DNA of 64,000 bases from Candidatus Melainabacteria bacterium (lineage in GTDB: Bacteria > Cyanobacteriota > Vampirovibrionia > Obscuribacterales > Obscuribacteraceae), in NCBI GenBank assembly GCA_003242885.1, contig QKMZ01000001.1, forward strand, positions 372,001-436,000. The letters run 5' to 3'. How positions within the stretch are numbered: the stretch's first letter is position 1; each line of letters opens with the position of its first letter. The position numbers were made by a program, and so were the translations under genes. Below the pieces are notes generated by a model. The model worked only from the letters and a program-made list of their open reading frames with translations. It was not told the DNA's origin and ran no database searches. Positions 27,328-36,860 of this stretch are shown here, one piece after another.

Positions 27328-28722
27328 TTAGGCTTTTCTTGCCGAGAAGAAGTGCCTGTGCAGTTGCTTTATTGATTTGTCGGCGTCTTCGTTGCTAACA
27401 ACAAAGCTGAGGTTGATATCCGATGCGCCACCGGAAATCATAATTATGTTGACGTTGGTCAATGCACTAAAGACTTCCCCGGCAATGCCGCTCTTGTCTC
27501 TGAACTGGCGTCCTACAACGGAAACAATCGACACATCAGTCATTATTCTAACGTCTCCGAGATCTTTCAATTCTCTGATGATCGAATCAAGGTCGTCCGT
27601 TCTGTCTACAGTTAGTGAAACAGAAACCTCAGACGTAGCAATCAAATCAATGGAGGTGGAATGACGATCAAAAATAGCGAATACTTTTGACAGAAATCCA
27701 TGTGCCATAAGCATCTTGAATGAGCTTATGAACAGAGCCGTGATGCCTTTCTTTGCTGCAATAGCGCAAATCGGTCTGGTATCGTCGTCTGCGCGATCGA
27801 TTTCTTTGTCAGCTTTGATAATGGTGCCTGGAGCATCAGGTCGCATTGTATTCAAAATGCGTACTGGAATTCCTTGTTCGATTGCCGGCTTGATTGTAAG
27901 AGGGTGTAGTACCTTGGCGCCGAAATAAGCCAATTCTGCAGCTTCTTGAAAGCCTACTTCATCAATCACTTTTGCTTCTGGGACGAGTCTAGGATCTGAT
28001 GTCATCATTCCATCGACGTCGGTCCAAATTTGAATTTCGTCTGCTTTCAGGGCGGCACCAAATATGGCGGCACTGTAGTCGGAACCACCGCGTCCCAATG
28101 TGGTAGTGACGCCGTTTGCTGTCGATCCAATAAATCCTTGAGTGATGACAATCTTTCCATCTTTAGATGGCTTTGCCATTTTAGATTGGACATTTTTTTC
28201 GATTTCATCGCTCAAAGGAGTAGCGCGGCCGAAAGTATCGTCGGTCGCCATAACTTCTCTGGCATCCACCCAGGCGCTCGGCGTGCCCTGATGCTCAGCA
28301 ATTGCCGCAACGACTTTGGAGGAGAGTAATTCACCCATGCCAGAAATCGCATCGACGGAACGCTTGGACAATTCCCCAAGATAGCTCACGCCTTTGAGAA
28401 TGACTTCCAACTCTTCAAAGTGAGGGGTAAGACTATCTTTGACCTTTTGCGCGTAAGCTGCATCATTGCCCAAAGCTTGATCAATTGCTTCGTCGTGTTT
28501 TTTTCGAATCGACTGCACTTCTGCCAGTGCACCTTTGAGATCGCGTGCAACGGCTTTATCGCCTGCTGCGATCAGAGAATTGGTGACGCCGGACATTGCG
28601 GACAGCACTACCAGCGGTGCTGCACCTTTGTGTTTTGATTTTGCTTTGTTGACTATGGACAGCACGTCTTGCATGCGCTCGGCAGAGCCGACCGACGTGC
28701 CGCCGAATTTCATGACCAGCAT
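27328..28722 (-). CDS. lysC: aspartate kinase
   Basis: Phosphorylates aspartate, the entry to lysine, threonine and methionine synthesis and, in most bacteria, diaminopimelate. 464 residues. KFGGTSVGS begins at residue 5; the catalytic region contains TTTLGRGGSDYSAA and WTDVDGMMTSDPR. Two ACT domains follow (about 325-460), giving likely feedback control. The length and single-subunit architecture resemble the E. coli LysC type. AGGAG precedes the ATG with 7-nt spacing. It is convergent with comM. Confidence 0.95.
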   Translation of the reverse strand: MLVMKFGGTSVGSAERMQDVLSIVNKAKSKHKGAAPLVVLSAMSGVTNSLIAAGDKAVARDLKGALAEVQSIRKKHDEAIDQALGNDAAYAQKVKDSLTPHFEELEVILKGVSYLGELSKRSVDAISGMGELLSSKVVAAIAEHQGTPSAWVDAREVMATDDTFGRATPLSDEIEKNVQSKMAKPSKDGKIVITQGFIGSTANGVTTTLGRGGSDYSAAIFGAALKADEIQIWTDVDGMMTSDPRLVPEAKVIDEVGFQEAAELAYFGAKVLHPLTIKPAIEQGIPVRILNTMRPDAPGTIIKADKEIDRADDDTRPICAIAAKKGITALFISSFKMLMAHGFLSKVFAIFDRHSTSIDLIATSEVSVSLTVDRTDDLDSIIRELKDLGDVRIMTDVSIVSVVGRQFRDKSGIAGEVFSALTNVNIIMISGGASDINLSFVVSNEDADKSIKQLHRHFFSARKA

Positions 28723-28806
28723 CTAGCTACTCCTGCCAGCTGTGAACGCGACAAGAATTACTTTAATGCCTGAGCGAGCCGCATGTATTACCTGCGGTAA
28801 ATCTCG

Positions 28807-30120
28807 TTACCTGCGGTAAATGTCTGCACCCAAACCACGGAACTTATCTTCGAGATTTTCGTATCCGCGGTCCATGTGACGCAGCCCTGTGACTTCCGTT
28901 ATGCCTTCAGCGCCCAAGCCTGCGATAACGAGTGCTGCAGCAGCTCTCAAGTCGCTAGATTTGACTTCTGCGCCGGTCAGTTTCGGAACGCCTTTGATTA
29001 CGGCAGCATTGCCGGTAAGCGAAATATCGGCGCCCATGCGTCTCAATTCGCCAACTTGCATGAAGCGATTTTCGTAAATCGTTTCTGTAATAATCGAAGT
29101 GCCTTCAGCAACTGCCAGTACCGACATAAGCGGTGCTTGCAAGTCTGTAGGATAGCCAGGATAAGGCAGAGTGGTGCAATCTACGGGCTTGATTAGCTTG
29201 CCGGACTTAACTTTGATGATGTCCGGAGAGTAGATCGACACTTCAGCACCCATCTCTTGCATCTTGCTGATGACTGAGTAGAGGTGATGAGGATTGCAGT
29301 TTTTGAGAACGATTTCACCGGTTGTTGCCATAACGGCAAACAAGAAGGTGCCGGCCTCGAGGCGATCTGGAATGGTGTCAATCGTTGCGCCGTGCAAATC
29401 GGAGAGTTTTACGCCATCAATAACGATTTGATAGGTACCGGCTCCGGTAATCTTTGCGCCCATTGCGTTACAGAAATCTGCCAAATTGGCGATTTCCGGA
29501 TCTTGAGCGGCGTTTTCGATAATGGTTTGACCTTCAGCGAGCACTGCTGCCAGCATGATGTTTTCGGTTGCGCCGTTAGACGGACGATCCAGATAGATTC
29601 TTTGTCCAACCAGTTTGTCCGTGGTGGCATGAACATAACCATGTTCACACCAGATATCTGCGCCGAGGGACTTCAAGCCGCGCTCGTGCAAATCAATTCT
29701 TCTTTCGCCGATTGCGCATCCACCAGGAAGAGATACTTTGGCTTGATGGCAGCGTGCTACCAGAGGACCAAGTACTACGAAGGAAGCTCTCAGTTGGCTG
29801 ACCAACTCATAAGGAGCTTCGTAATCCGTGATATCGGTGGCGTCGATGATTACTTCATCTTTGCCGACGGTGACTTTTGCACCCAAGGTACGGATGACGT
29901 CTGCCATCATGTGGACGTCGGTGAGGTTGGGTACGTTGCGAAGGACGGACACACCAGGTGCCAGAAGGGCTGCTGCCATCATCTTAAGCACTGAGTTTTT
30001 CGCACCGGAGATGGTTACTTCGCCATTCAATGGCTTGCCACCACGAATGATGATGCGCTCTTCGGACTCTTGCGGACCTTGTTTGGTCGGAGGATCTACT
30101 CTGGAAATTTGTGGTGTCAT
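28807..30120 (-). CDS. murA: UDP-N-acetylglucosamine 1-carboxyvinyltransferase
   Basis: First committed step of peptidoglycan synthesis: transfers enolpyruvate from PEP to UDP-GlcNAc. About 437 residues. The catalytic Cys is in LPGGCAIGERRIDLH, so the enzyme should be fosfomycin-sensitive in principle. Further blocks are GGKPLNGEVTISGAKNSVLK and HMDRGYENLEDKFRGLGADI. The N-terminus is about 20 residues longer than usual before IIIRGG. The ATG at 30120 is chosen; the frame is open to a TTG at 30201 with no site. lysC lies upstream on the same strand, 84 nt away. Confidence 0.95.
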   Translation of the reverse strand: MTPQISRVDPPTKQGPQESEERIIIRGGKPLNGEVTISGAKNSVLKMMAAALLAPGVSVLRNVPNLTDVHMMADVIRTLGAKVTVGKDEVIIDATDITDYEAPYELVSQLRASFVVLGPLVARCHQAKVSLPGGCAIGERRIDLHERGLKSLGADIWCEHGYVHATTDKLVGQRIYLDRPSNGATENIMLAAVLAEGQTIIENAAQDPEIANLADFCNAMGAKITGAGTYQIVIDGVKLSDLHGATIDTIPDRLEAGTFLFAVMATTGEIVLKNCNPHHLYSVISKMQEMGAEVSIYSPDIIKVKSGKLIKPVDCTTLPYPGYPTDLQAPLMSVLAVAEGTSIITETIYENRFMQVGELRRMGADISLTGNAAVIKGVPKLTGAEVKSSDLRAAAALVIAGLGAEGITEVTGLRHMDRGYENLEDKFRGLGADIYRR

Positions 30121-30467
30121 TCTTTGTTGCGCCGCTTCTAGGGAGTTGCCAGATTTTGGATTCGTATTTTTAGTCTTTTGCGCTCTACTCCAAAGACGCA
30201 AACGACTAGATCGATATGTAGTGTGGGTGCCGAGATCCTGATGGATATTTGCGGGGGTGCCTAAGGTCGATTTTGTATCTTTTGCAAATATCTGTCGGTC
30301 ACCAGTGCGCGATAATGCGCCTCTGTACTTACTTTACACTGCAAAGGTAAGCCGGGTGTTAACCTAGAGGCTAAATTGTATTTGGTATAAAAGTTCGTTA
30401 GGGTGTGGTTCTTTCATGCATGTAGTCTGACTTGAAACACAAAGAGCAAGTTCCCATCACGCTTTCC
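30121..30467. other. divergent interval between murA and a cytochrome c gene
   Basis: About 350 bp if the chosen starts are right. It presumably holds promoters in both directions, but no clear consensus element, RNA or coding frame is seen. Confidence 0.4.
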
Positions 30468-30902
30468 ATGGATGTTAAACAGGTGTTAATTTATTTTGTC
30501 AAGCGCCTTTACGCAACTGCACAGTCAATGTTTTGCCAGTCTCCAAGCGTAGTGGCGATGATGTTGACCATAATTCTTCTCTTGTCAGCCTGCTCAATGG
30601 GTGAGGAGGTCAAGAGAATTCGAGCTGTCAATGAGATGGAGAAAGAGCGCGCTCAGTCACAGTCGACGGACTTGACGGGTGAGCAAGTGTTTATTCGCAG
30701 TTGTAATACTTGTCATCCCCGTGGCAGGCAGGGCGTCGGTCCTGCCCTTGATCAACTGAGTGAGCATTTTGCTACTGACGAAATGCTTAAGCGCTTTATA
30801 CGTATGGGTAAAGGCGTCATGCCCGCCAATCCAAAGGAAACGCTCAATGACATTGAACTGGACAATCTGGTCAAATATTTGCGCGCCTTGCCCAAGCCTT
30901 AA
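30468..30902 (+). CDS. lipoprotein-type cytochrome c
   Basis: About 144 residues. A basic N-terminus and a hydrophobic stretch end in a lipobox (LLLSAC), so the mature protein is probably lipid-anchored outside the cytoplasm. It has one c-type heme site CNTCH followed by the class I pattern GVGPALDQL and a likely axial Met in GKGVMPANP, then DIELDNLVKYLRAL. This is a single-heme electron carrier; the partner is unknown and no oxidase or dehydrogenase is adjacent. The start is uncertain (TTG 30432, ATG 30468 or ATG 30528), none with a good binding site. Confidence 0.85.
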   Translation: MDVKQVLIYFVKRLYATAQSMFCQSPSVVAMMLTIILLLSACSMGEEVKRIRAVNEMEKERAQSQSTDLTGEQVFIRSCNTCHPRGRQGVGPALDQLSEHFATDEMLKRFIRMGKGVMPANPKETLNDIELDNLVKYLRALPKP

Positions 30903-30922
30903 AAACGGCTCAGACCGCTTTT
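30902..30922. terminator. weak bidirectional terminator
   Basis: Hairpin AAAACGG / CCGCTTTT (one bulged C) between two convergent genes; it runs into the stop codon of the minus-strand membrane protein. Confidence 0.4.
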
Positions 30923-31505
30923 AGCTGGTTGGATTGACTAGCAGCTCCAAAACCCAGATTAGCGTGATGCAGAACAGCACCACTATAACTATCCGCGAGA
31001 TCAGGTGCGGACCGGACATGATGATTGGTTCGATGGGGCAGAACTTGACGAAGGAATTCGGTATCTTTTCGCGCTCTGCTAGATATAAGGACGAGATCAG
31101 CATCGGCCATACGCGCTTTCCGTCTTTGTTCAACTTGTAAATGACGATCACTAATTCGGGACTTATATAAAGCTGAACTACTTGATCCCAGTTGACTGTT
31201 TTTCTTTGCGGCCAATAAGTACCGCGATATTTGATGCCGTGGCGGCTGAGCTGCAGGCTTGAAGGGCTCAGATACGGACGAAGTCCAACCAATATAGAAA
31301 CGAGGGCGATCGTAATGAAAAAGCCTTCGACGTTGATGAGCATTTTCCAATTGCCAGTCTCTACCAATTTGGCCCAGAGAAATTTTGCCAGACCCAGATA
31401 AGCGGCCGCGAGGATCACGCACATTGCCAATTCCGTAGGATCTCTATTCTCTACGTAGTTGTCTTGCGAGTCTTCTAACGGTTCCGATTGTGGTGCATTA
31501 GACAT
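30921..31505 (-). CDS. membrane protein with PH-like middle domain
   Basis: 194 residues. After a polar acidic N-terminus there are two transmembrane helices (about 27-47 and 58-78), a soluble part with beta character (SLQLSRHGIKYRGTYWPQRK, then VQLYISPELVIVIYK), and a third helix at the C-terminus (IVIVVLFCITLIWVLELL). The helix pair followed by a strand-rich W-containing segment resembles bacterial PH-like membrane proteins, but the match is by eye only. Confidence 0.6.
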   Translation of the reverse strand: MSNAPQSEPLEDSQDNYVENRDPTELAMCVILAAAYLGLAKFLWAKLVETGNWKMLINVEGFFITIALVSILVGLRPYLSPSSLQLSRHGIKYRGTYWPQRKTVNWDQVVQLYISPELVIVIYKLNKDGKRVWPMLISSLYLAEREKIPNSFVKFCPIEPIIMSGPHLISRIVIVVLFCITLIWVLELLVNPTS

Positions 31506-31618
31506 GCCGGTATTAAGACCGATCTTGCAATTGCGATTAGTAAGCCATGACCTAGAGTAAACAAACGAAGTTTGCTTTTCTACTAAATTCTAGCAAGCGG
31601 ACAAAGGAAAAACCGGAA

Positions 31619-33295
31619 TCAGGCTCCGAATAGTTCCTCGCGAGCCTGCTTTGCCTTTTCTTTTAAAACTTTGGGGCTGGCGGTGGCAATCTGCTCGCTG
31701 AGCGGTGCCACTGCCCGATAAAACTCTTGATCGAAGGCGCGTGTACGTATCACTACAGGCATGGGGACGGCATAGCCGAGAACAAGAGCTTGTTGTTTTG
31801 GATCCATTTGCGACAGTACGGTACGCAATGTTTGGCTTCCGGAGACACCAGTGAAAACTGCATCGATATCTTTGTCGTCATTTAAGAGCGCCGTTACGCG
31901 CGTTCCGATTTGGCTCAAAATCTCCGGATCGATGCCAGAGGGACGCTGATCGACGATTAGCAAGGTAACTGAATACTTCCGCATCTCGCGGGCAATAATA
32001 CCGAATATGGTTTGTTTGGCGACAGCCGGTGCCAAAAACTTGTGCGCTTCTTCGATAACAATCATCAGCTTGCGTGGAGCTTCAACGTGCTCTGGATCCG
32101 CCTGGTGAATTTCGGAGCGGCGAACGTATTCCTGGTGAATTCGGCGGGTGATTATATTGGTCGCGAGCATGTACGAAAGTAAGTTGTTCTGGCGACCGAA
32201 TTCGAGCACAACGTGCTTGCCGGCCTGAATGTACGAGAGGATTTCGTCAATGTAATTGTGCGCAACGCGTGGCTTCAAATACGGTGTCTTTTGGACGACT
32301 GTATTTAGGCGGCGTTGCAAGGTCTTTAGAGCTGTTGGGTGACCTTTGTGAAACTGGCAAAATTCCTCGATCTCTTCGCCGGACATATCGAGCAAGGTCG
32401 CGATCCAGTCGGCTCCCATCTTTTCACGAGCGATATATGCATTTTCGACAGTTGCTTCGGACAGTGCCAATTCGACTTTGAGAAGATCAAGATCTTCGAT
32501 TTCAATTTGGTTGTAGCCGATATAAAGCTCGTGAACATCAGGCAATCCGCGTGCTCTGGACGACTCTTTGTCGAGACTGAATACGACAACGTCGCCGCCA
32601 AAAAGCTGTTTTAATCCTTTTACTCTAGGGGCTGATTTGCTTTCCGACATTGCTTGCCAGCCGTACTCGTTGTGCATGTCGAAAACCAACACTGAGGCTA
32701 TGTCCTTGCTGATCACACCGCAGAGAAAAATGCGTGTGAGGAATGATTTGCCGGTGCCGGATTTGCCGAAAATCCCATTGGAGCGCTCGATAAAACGGTC
32801 GAGATTTACGCAAATGGGAGTCTCCATATTCAATGGTTTTCCGACATTGAAATAAGAGTTGTGGCGGTCGTTTTCGTCTTCCTCACCAAAAACAAGAGCA
32901 AAGTCGTTTTTAGTCGCCTCAAACACCGGGGAGAAATGGCTGGGGATTGTTTTGACAGGTCTAAGTCCCGATTCTCCATGCTCAGCTTCCACTGAATTTC
33001 CCGACTCCAGCATCAGCATTGGCTGTACTTTGACTGTTCCGAATGTGGAAAAACCAGAGAGCACCTCGAGGATAAACTCGTCGTTGCCGGGAGGGCTGCT
33101 CAAAATATTAGGGTTGGACGTCGCCAGCGAAACATCTGTCAGCATGCTGAAAAAACGAGTGCGCTTTCCTTCTACTACCACAAAGCGACCGACGCGCAGA
33201 TCTTCTACTGACTGGCTTTTGTCCAGTCGCATTTCCAGCCCTGTCGAAAGAGAGCCTTGCGTAATGATGCCCAAGTAGTTTGAACGTTTTGCCAT
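31619..33295 (-). CDS. HerA-like AAA ATPase (DUF87 family)
   Basis: 558 residues. The N-terminal HAS-barrel-like region (LGIITQGSLSTGLEMRLD) is followed by a RecA-type ATPase core with Walker A GKSGTGKS, Walker B LMIVIEEAHKF, and the late motifs LIVDQRPSGIDPEILSQIGT. This is the HerA/FtsK class, hexameric DNA pumps or helicases. HerA often works with the nuclease NurA, but none is seen nearby. The 88-residue gene upstream ends 25 nt before this start, so they may be co-transcribed. Confidence 0.85.
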   Translation of the reverse strand: MAKRSNYLGIITQGSLSTGLEMRLDKSQSVEDLRVGRFVVVEGKRTRFFSMLTDVSLATSNPNILSSPPGNDEFILEVLSGFSTFGTVKVQPMLMLESGNSVEAEHGESGLRPVKTIPSHFSPVFEATKNDFALVFGEEDENDRHNSYFNVGKPLNMETPICVNLDRFIERSNGIFGKSGTGKSFLTRIFLCGVISKDIASVLVFDMHNEYGWQAMSESKSAPRVKGLKQLFGGDVVVFSLDKESSRARGLPDVHELYIGYNQIEIEDLDLLKVELALSEATVENAYIAREKMGADWIATLLDMSGEEIEEFCQFHKGHPTALKTLQRRLNTVVQKTPYLKPRVAHNYIDEILSYIQAGKHVVLEFGRQNNLLSYMLATNIITRRIHQEYVRRSEIHQADPEHVEAPRKLMIVIEEAHKFLAPAVAKQTIFGIIAREMRKYSVTLLIVDQRPSGIDPEILSQIGTRVTALLNDDKDIDAVFTGVSGSQTLRTVLSQMDPKQQALVLGYAVPMPVVIRTRAFDQEFYRAVAPLSEQIATASPKVLKEKAKQAREELFGA

Positions 33296-33320
33296 CCTTA
33301 CAGTGTAGTCTGTAAGTTGG

Positions 33321-33587
33321 CTATACGGTAAAACCGAGGGCTTTGGCGAAAGCTTTTACTGCTGCGTCCTTAGCGGAAGCGTCGAATGTTTCTTTATTGA
33401 GAATTTCGCTCTCTTCGTTGCCGCGATATTCTGACAATGTATAAACGAGCGGTTCGTGCAAACTTCTCTCTAGGCGGTAGAGATTTCCATTCTCTCCTGT
33501 TGCGCCTACCAGTCCCCAAACACCGTCAAGTGACTTAAGAATGTCTTCGACCGTATGCGGCCATTGTGCCCTCATCAACACGCCCAT
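33321..33587 (-). CDS. small protein of unknown function upstream of the HerA-like gene
   Basis: 88 residues, beginning MGVLMRAQWPHTVEDILKSL. It is soluble with mixed alpha/beta character (LYRLERSLHEPLVYTLSEYR) and a helical end. GAGGAGAAG precedes the ATG at 33587. No family is recognised. It lies 25 nt upstream of the HerA-like ATPase on the same strand. Confidence 0.65.
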   Translation of the reverse strand: MGVLMRAQWPHTVEDILKSLDGVWGLVGATGENGNLYRLERSLHEPLVYTLSEYRGNEESEILNKETFDASAKDAAVKAFAKALGFTV

Positions 33588-33728
33588 TGCTCTTCTCCTC
33601 AAAAATCCGTCTTGATTGCGACCTTATCTGGATGAACGAAAGTCCAATGCTTTACCCGGGGTTCTTGCTGGCCACCCCAGCCATGAAGTAAATGCACTGG
33701 CTGCTTATGCTTGAGACATTGAAAAATA

Positions 33729-33808
<80 letters not shown>

Positions 33809-34280
33809 TTGAGGTTTGATTTTAGCCCATTTCTAGGTGGACTTGCTTCAACGTGACAATTCTTTGACGAAGGGCTTGGGCTGTCAATAGTCGCGGGTTT
33901 ATAAAGGCTCATAATGGTTTGTGCTTGCGCCTTCCCGCGGGGAACCTTATCCTTAAAGAAGCGTCTTTTTTCTAGTTCGAGCAAGTCGGGCAAGCCTGCC
34001 AAAAGTGGCAGGTGAAGAGGGTTTTACTTAAGGTCGTTGTGCCGAAGCATGATAGGTAATAGTTGAAAACCGGCAAAATATGCGGTTTTACCTCAGTCGC
34101 AAAACAGTAATACAACAAAAATTTTATCTTCGAAGCAAATAAAATCAAGGATCTTGGGAATAATGGGGTTTAGAGACTTACCAGCCAATTGGCGATTCGC
34201 CTGAAGTGAGCTTGAGTTTCAAGAGTCAACAAGAGATAACTGACAGCCAAAGCAGCGGCAAAGCAGCAAAAGAAGGAAAC
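33809..34280. other. gene-free interval upstream of the BFN nuclease gene
   Basis: About 470 bp. It contains two simple hairpins: CCTGCC/GGCAGG (33995-34012) and AAAACCG/CGGTTTT (34066-34089). Neither has a T-run typical of a terminator. No coding frame with a binding site is visible. It may hold the tRNA promoter (minus) and a leader of the downstream gene. Confidence 0.5.
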
Positions 34281-34832
34281 ATGACCGAAAAAGGGGACAA
34301 TTCCGAATTTCTGATGATTGAGATGTTCGTCGCCGGCATCGCTCTTGATGCTCGCAGCGGACAGCCGATTGTTGTCCTCAATGACCAGACCAAAAGACGT
34401 GCGCTGCCCATCTGGATAGGCATGGCGGAAGCAAGTGCTATAAGCCGGGCGCTTGATAACTACAAGCCCGAGCGTCCGATGACGCACGATCTTTTGCTTA
34501 ACGTGATTACTTCACTTGGTTACAAGGTAAAGCAGGTCGAGATTAACGAGCTTTCCTCCAATACCTATTTCGCTACTATCCAGCTGCAGCTCAACGAACC
34601 CGGTACTCCCGGTACTGAGTCTATCGAAACAATCAAACCTATCGACTCTCGCCCCTCTGATGCTATCGCCCTTGCGCTTAGAGCCAAGGCGCCCATCTTC
34701 GTGTCAGCGCAGGTTGTTGCTGATGGCACGATTCCAGCGGACTTCGAGAAAGACGAAGCGGAGGCTCAGGAATTCAAGAAATTCATTGAAGGCTTGAAAG
34801 CTTCGGACTTCAAACTGTCCGGCGGCGAGTAA
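34281..34832 (+). CDS. bifunctional nuclease (BFN) domain protein
   Basis: 183 residues. The DUF151/BFN signature is clear: MFVAGIALDARSGQPIVVLN, ALPIWIGMAEASAISRAL, RPMTHDLLLNVITSLGYKV and DSRPSDAIALALRAKAPIFV. BFN proteins were described as nucleases in plants; in bacteria the role is not established. The start at ATG 34281 has AAGGAAAC just upstream; a GTG at 34206 would add 25 polar residues without a site. Confidence 0.9.
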   Translation: MTEKGDNSEFLMIEMFVAGIALDARSGQPIVVLNDQTKRRALPIWIGMAEASAISRALDNYKPERPMTHDLLLNVITSLGYKVKQVEINELSSNTYFATIQLQLNEPGTPGTESIETIKPIDSRPSDAIALALRAKAPIFVSAQVVADGTIPADFEKDEAEAQEFKKFIEGLKASDFKLSGGE

Positions 34833-34836
34833 TCTA

Positions 34837-35181
34837 TTATTTCTTTTTCAAAGATTGCTTGAGCGCTGCATCGAGCGTAGCGATTTTCGCCTCGAGCATT
34901 TTGATTTTGTCGTTAGTGAGCTCTTCTTTGAGCTTCTCGTCTTGCTTTTGCCAGGTCACCTGAAGTTGTTCGCTTTTAGCTTCTTTCGCGGTGCTGAGAA
35001 GTGCAGGCAATGTGCTCAAGCCGCCGCATACGAACATCAGAAGGCCTGCTAAGCCAAAAGGAATAGCCATTTGATTGCCGAAGAGCTTGATTGTGACTGG
35101 GTCCAAATTCTGAGCGCCGATTGTCAGGGCGACAGCAATAGATAGTATGGAAACAGCTAGAAAGATTGGTTTTTTGTTCAT
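34837..35181 (-). CDS. LapA-domain membrane protein
   Basis: 114 residues: two transmembrane helices (about 5-23 and 41-60) separated by QNLDPVTIKLFGNQMAIPFG, the pattern of the LapA (DUF1049) family, then a long charged coiled coil. LapA-type proteins are small inner-membrane proteins; in Proteobacteria LapA helps LPS assembly, which need not apply here. It lies 30 nt downstream of the pseudouridine synthase gene and is probably the last gene of that cluster. Confidence 0.8.
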   Translation of the reverse strand: MNKKPIFLAVSILSIAVALTIGAQNLDPVTIKLFGNQMAIPFGLAGLLMFVCGGLSTLPALLSTAKEAKSEQLQVTWQKQDEKLKEELTNDKIKMLEAKIATLDAALKQSLKKK

Positions 35182-35211
35182 GAGATTGGCTCTGGCTTCT
35201 AATCGATGCGT

Positions 35212-36207
35212 TTACAGCTTATCGATGAGAGCCTGCATGTCGCAAGGGACGGGAGCTTGAAATTCTAGCAGTTCACCGGTAATCGGATGGGTGAAAGCTA
35301 GTTGAGCTGCATGCAACGCGTGTCCCGAAAGCCCCAATTTGTGCCTGGCAGGGAGCGTGCCAGTTGTTTTACGGTTGTATACGATATCTCCCACTACCGG
35401 AAAGCCACTGTAGGAGGCGTGCACGCGAATTTGATGTGTTCGCCCGGTTTCTAGTGTAAGTTTCAGCAAAGAGTACTTTGACGACCGGTTCAACACTTGA
35501 TAGTGAGTGACTGAGGGGCGGCCATTGTCTACGACCCACATTTCTTTGCGCTTGCTTGGATGCCTGCCAATTGGGAGGTTGATGGTGCCTGCGTTTTGCT
35601 CGACTATCCCTTCGACCATTGCGTAATAAACGCGAAGCGCTTTTCTTTCCTTTATCTCCTTTTGTAGGTGCTGAAGCGCCTTTTCGCTCTTAGCTACCAC
35701 TAACAAGCCTGACGTGTCTTTGTCGAGCCGGTGAACAATGCCCGGGCGGAGCGTTCCATTTATACCTTTTAGGCTAGATCCGATGCGATTCAAAAGAGCG
35801 TTAACGAGCGTGCCGGTGAAAACACCTGCGCCTGGATGCGTAATCATTCCCGCTTTCTTGTTGACGACGACTAGTTCGTCATCTTCGAAGACGATGTCGA
35901 CAGGGATGTCTTCTGGCAGCAGCGCTAGTGGTTCTGGAGCGTCTATTACCACTGTAACTTCTTCACCGCCTTTGACTTTCTGTCCTGGCTTGAATGACTT
36001 TCCATTTACCAGCACTTTCCTTTCTTCGATCAATTGTTGAATGCGGCTGCGGGACAGGCCGGGCAGCCTGGTCAAAAGGTAGTGATCTAAACGAGCCGGC
36101 AGGTCAATTTCGGACTCGTTGGTGTCCGCATCTTCTTCTTCAACGAAGCTGAACCCTGGCTTCTCTACTTTGAAGGATATGGTATCGCTGGCGATATCGT
36201 TGTCCAC
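35212..36207 (-). CDS. rluD: RluD-like ribosomal pseudouridine synthase
   Basis: 331 residues. An acidic N-terminal tail and an S4 RNA-binding domain (RLDHYLLTRLPGLSRSRIQQ, about 38-100) are followed by the RluA-family catalytic domain with the Asp motif HRLDKDTSGLL and the C-terminal LETGRTHQIRVH. The architecture matches RluD/RluC; the exact rRNA position modified cannot be told. It starts with GTG at 36207, 13 nt after lspA, the usual lspA-rluD order. Confidence 0.9.
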   Translation of the reverse strand: MDNDIASDTISFKVEKPGFSFVEEEDADTNESEIDLPARLDHYLLTRLPGLSRSRIQQLIEERKVLVNGKSFKPGQKVKGGEEVTVVIDAPEPLALLPEDIPVDIVFEDDELVVVNKKAGMITHPGAGVFTGTLVNALLNRIGSSLKGINGTLRPGIVHRLDKDTSGLLVVAKSEKALQHLQKEIKERKALRVYYAMVEGIVEQNAGTINLPIGRHPSKRKEMWVVDNGRPSVTHYQVLNRSSKYSLLKLTLETGRTHQIRVHASYSGFPVVGDIVYNRKTTGTLPARHKLGLSGHALHAAQLAFTHPITGELLEFQAPVPCDMQALIDKL

Positions 36208-36220
36208 GCAATCAGCCTAC

Positions 36221-36811
36221 CTAGCTTTTTTCAGGAGTAGCAGCAGCGGTAGACTCTTTTTCTTGTTCGCTTTTGGATTCTTCAGCTAGTTTGACGTCTT
36301 CTCCGTCGCCCTTGCCCAGGCGAGAGATGAGCACCAGACCCAAACCTATATTTATGAATGTATCTGCAACGTTGAAGACTGGAAAAGAAAAGAATGCAAA
36401 TTCCAAAAAGTCGGTGACATGACCCTGCGTAAAGCGGTCGGTTAGATTGCCCAGGGAGCCTCCGATGATGCAGCCCAAGCCGATTAGCTCCAGTATTACA
36501 ACGGACTGCCCTCTGGCAATACGAGAGACCAACCAGCAGCTCAGAGCCGCAGTCAAAACTACAGCCGTTGCGGTCATAAAGCCGCCGTTGTTTGATCCCA
36601 GGCTGAAAGCTGCCCCAGTATTTGTCGTGAGGGTAAACTTCAGAAAACCATCTATAAAAGGTTGGGAATTATGCAGTGTCAGGTTGCTGAGCGCCCAAGC
36701 TTTACTCCATCGGTCCAGTGCAAAGGAGGCGGCTACAGTAAGTAGCGCTATTGTGATTGAAACTGCGGCTGCCCTCTTTGCGCAAGCCTGACTGGTTTGC
36801 TCTTCTGTCAT
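36221..36811 (-). CDS. lspA: lipoprotein signal peptidase (signal peptidase II)
   Basis: Cleaves prolipoproteins at the lipidated Cys. 196 residues with four predicted transmembrane helices. The catalytic Asp motifs are present: GGSLGNLTDR and FNVADTFI; NTGAAFSL is also conserved. The C-terminal 30 residues are an unusual acidic and polar tail. It acts on lipoproteins such as the TPR lipoprotein and cytochrome c in this window. It is the first gene of the lspA-rluD-lapA-like cluster. Confidence 0.95.
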   Translation of the reverse strand: MTEEQTSQACAKRAAAVSITIALLTVAASFALDRWSKAWALSNLTLHNSQPFIDGFLKFTLTTNTGAAFSLGSNNGGFMTATAVVLTAALSCWLVSRIARGQSVVILELIGLGCIIGGSLGNLTDRFTQGHVTDFLEFAFFSFPVFNVADTFINIGLGLVLISRLGKGDGEDVKLAEESKSEQEKESTAAATPEKS

Positions 36812-36860
36812 TGCTAGAGTTTATTCTCGAGGCTGCTCTTCACTCTATCTATTCAGAAAT

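Noticed and set aside
28807..30201. Longer MurA start at TTG 30201
   Set aside because: It would add 27 polar residues without a binding site; MurA normally begins shortly before the IIIRGG segment.
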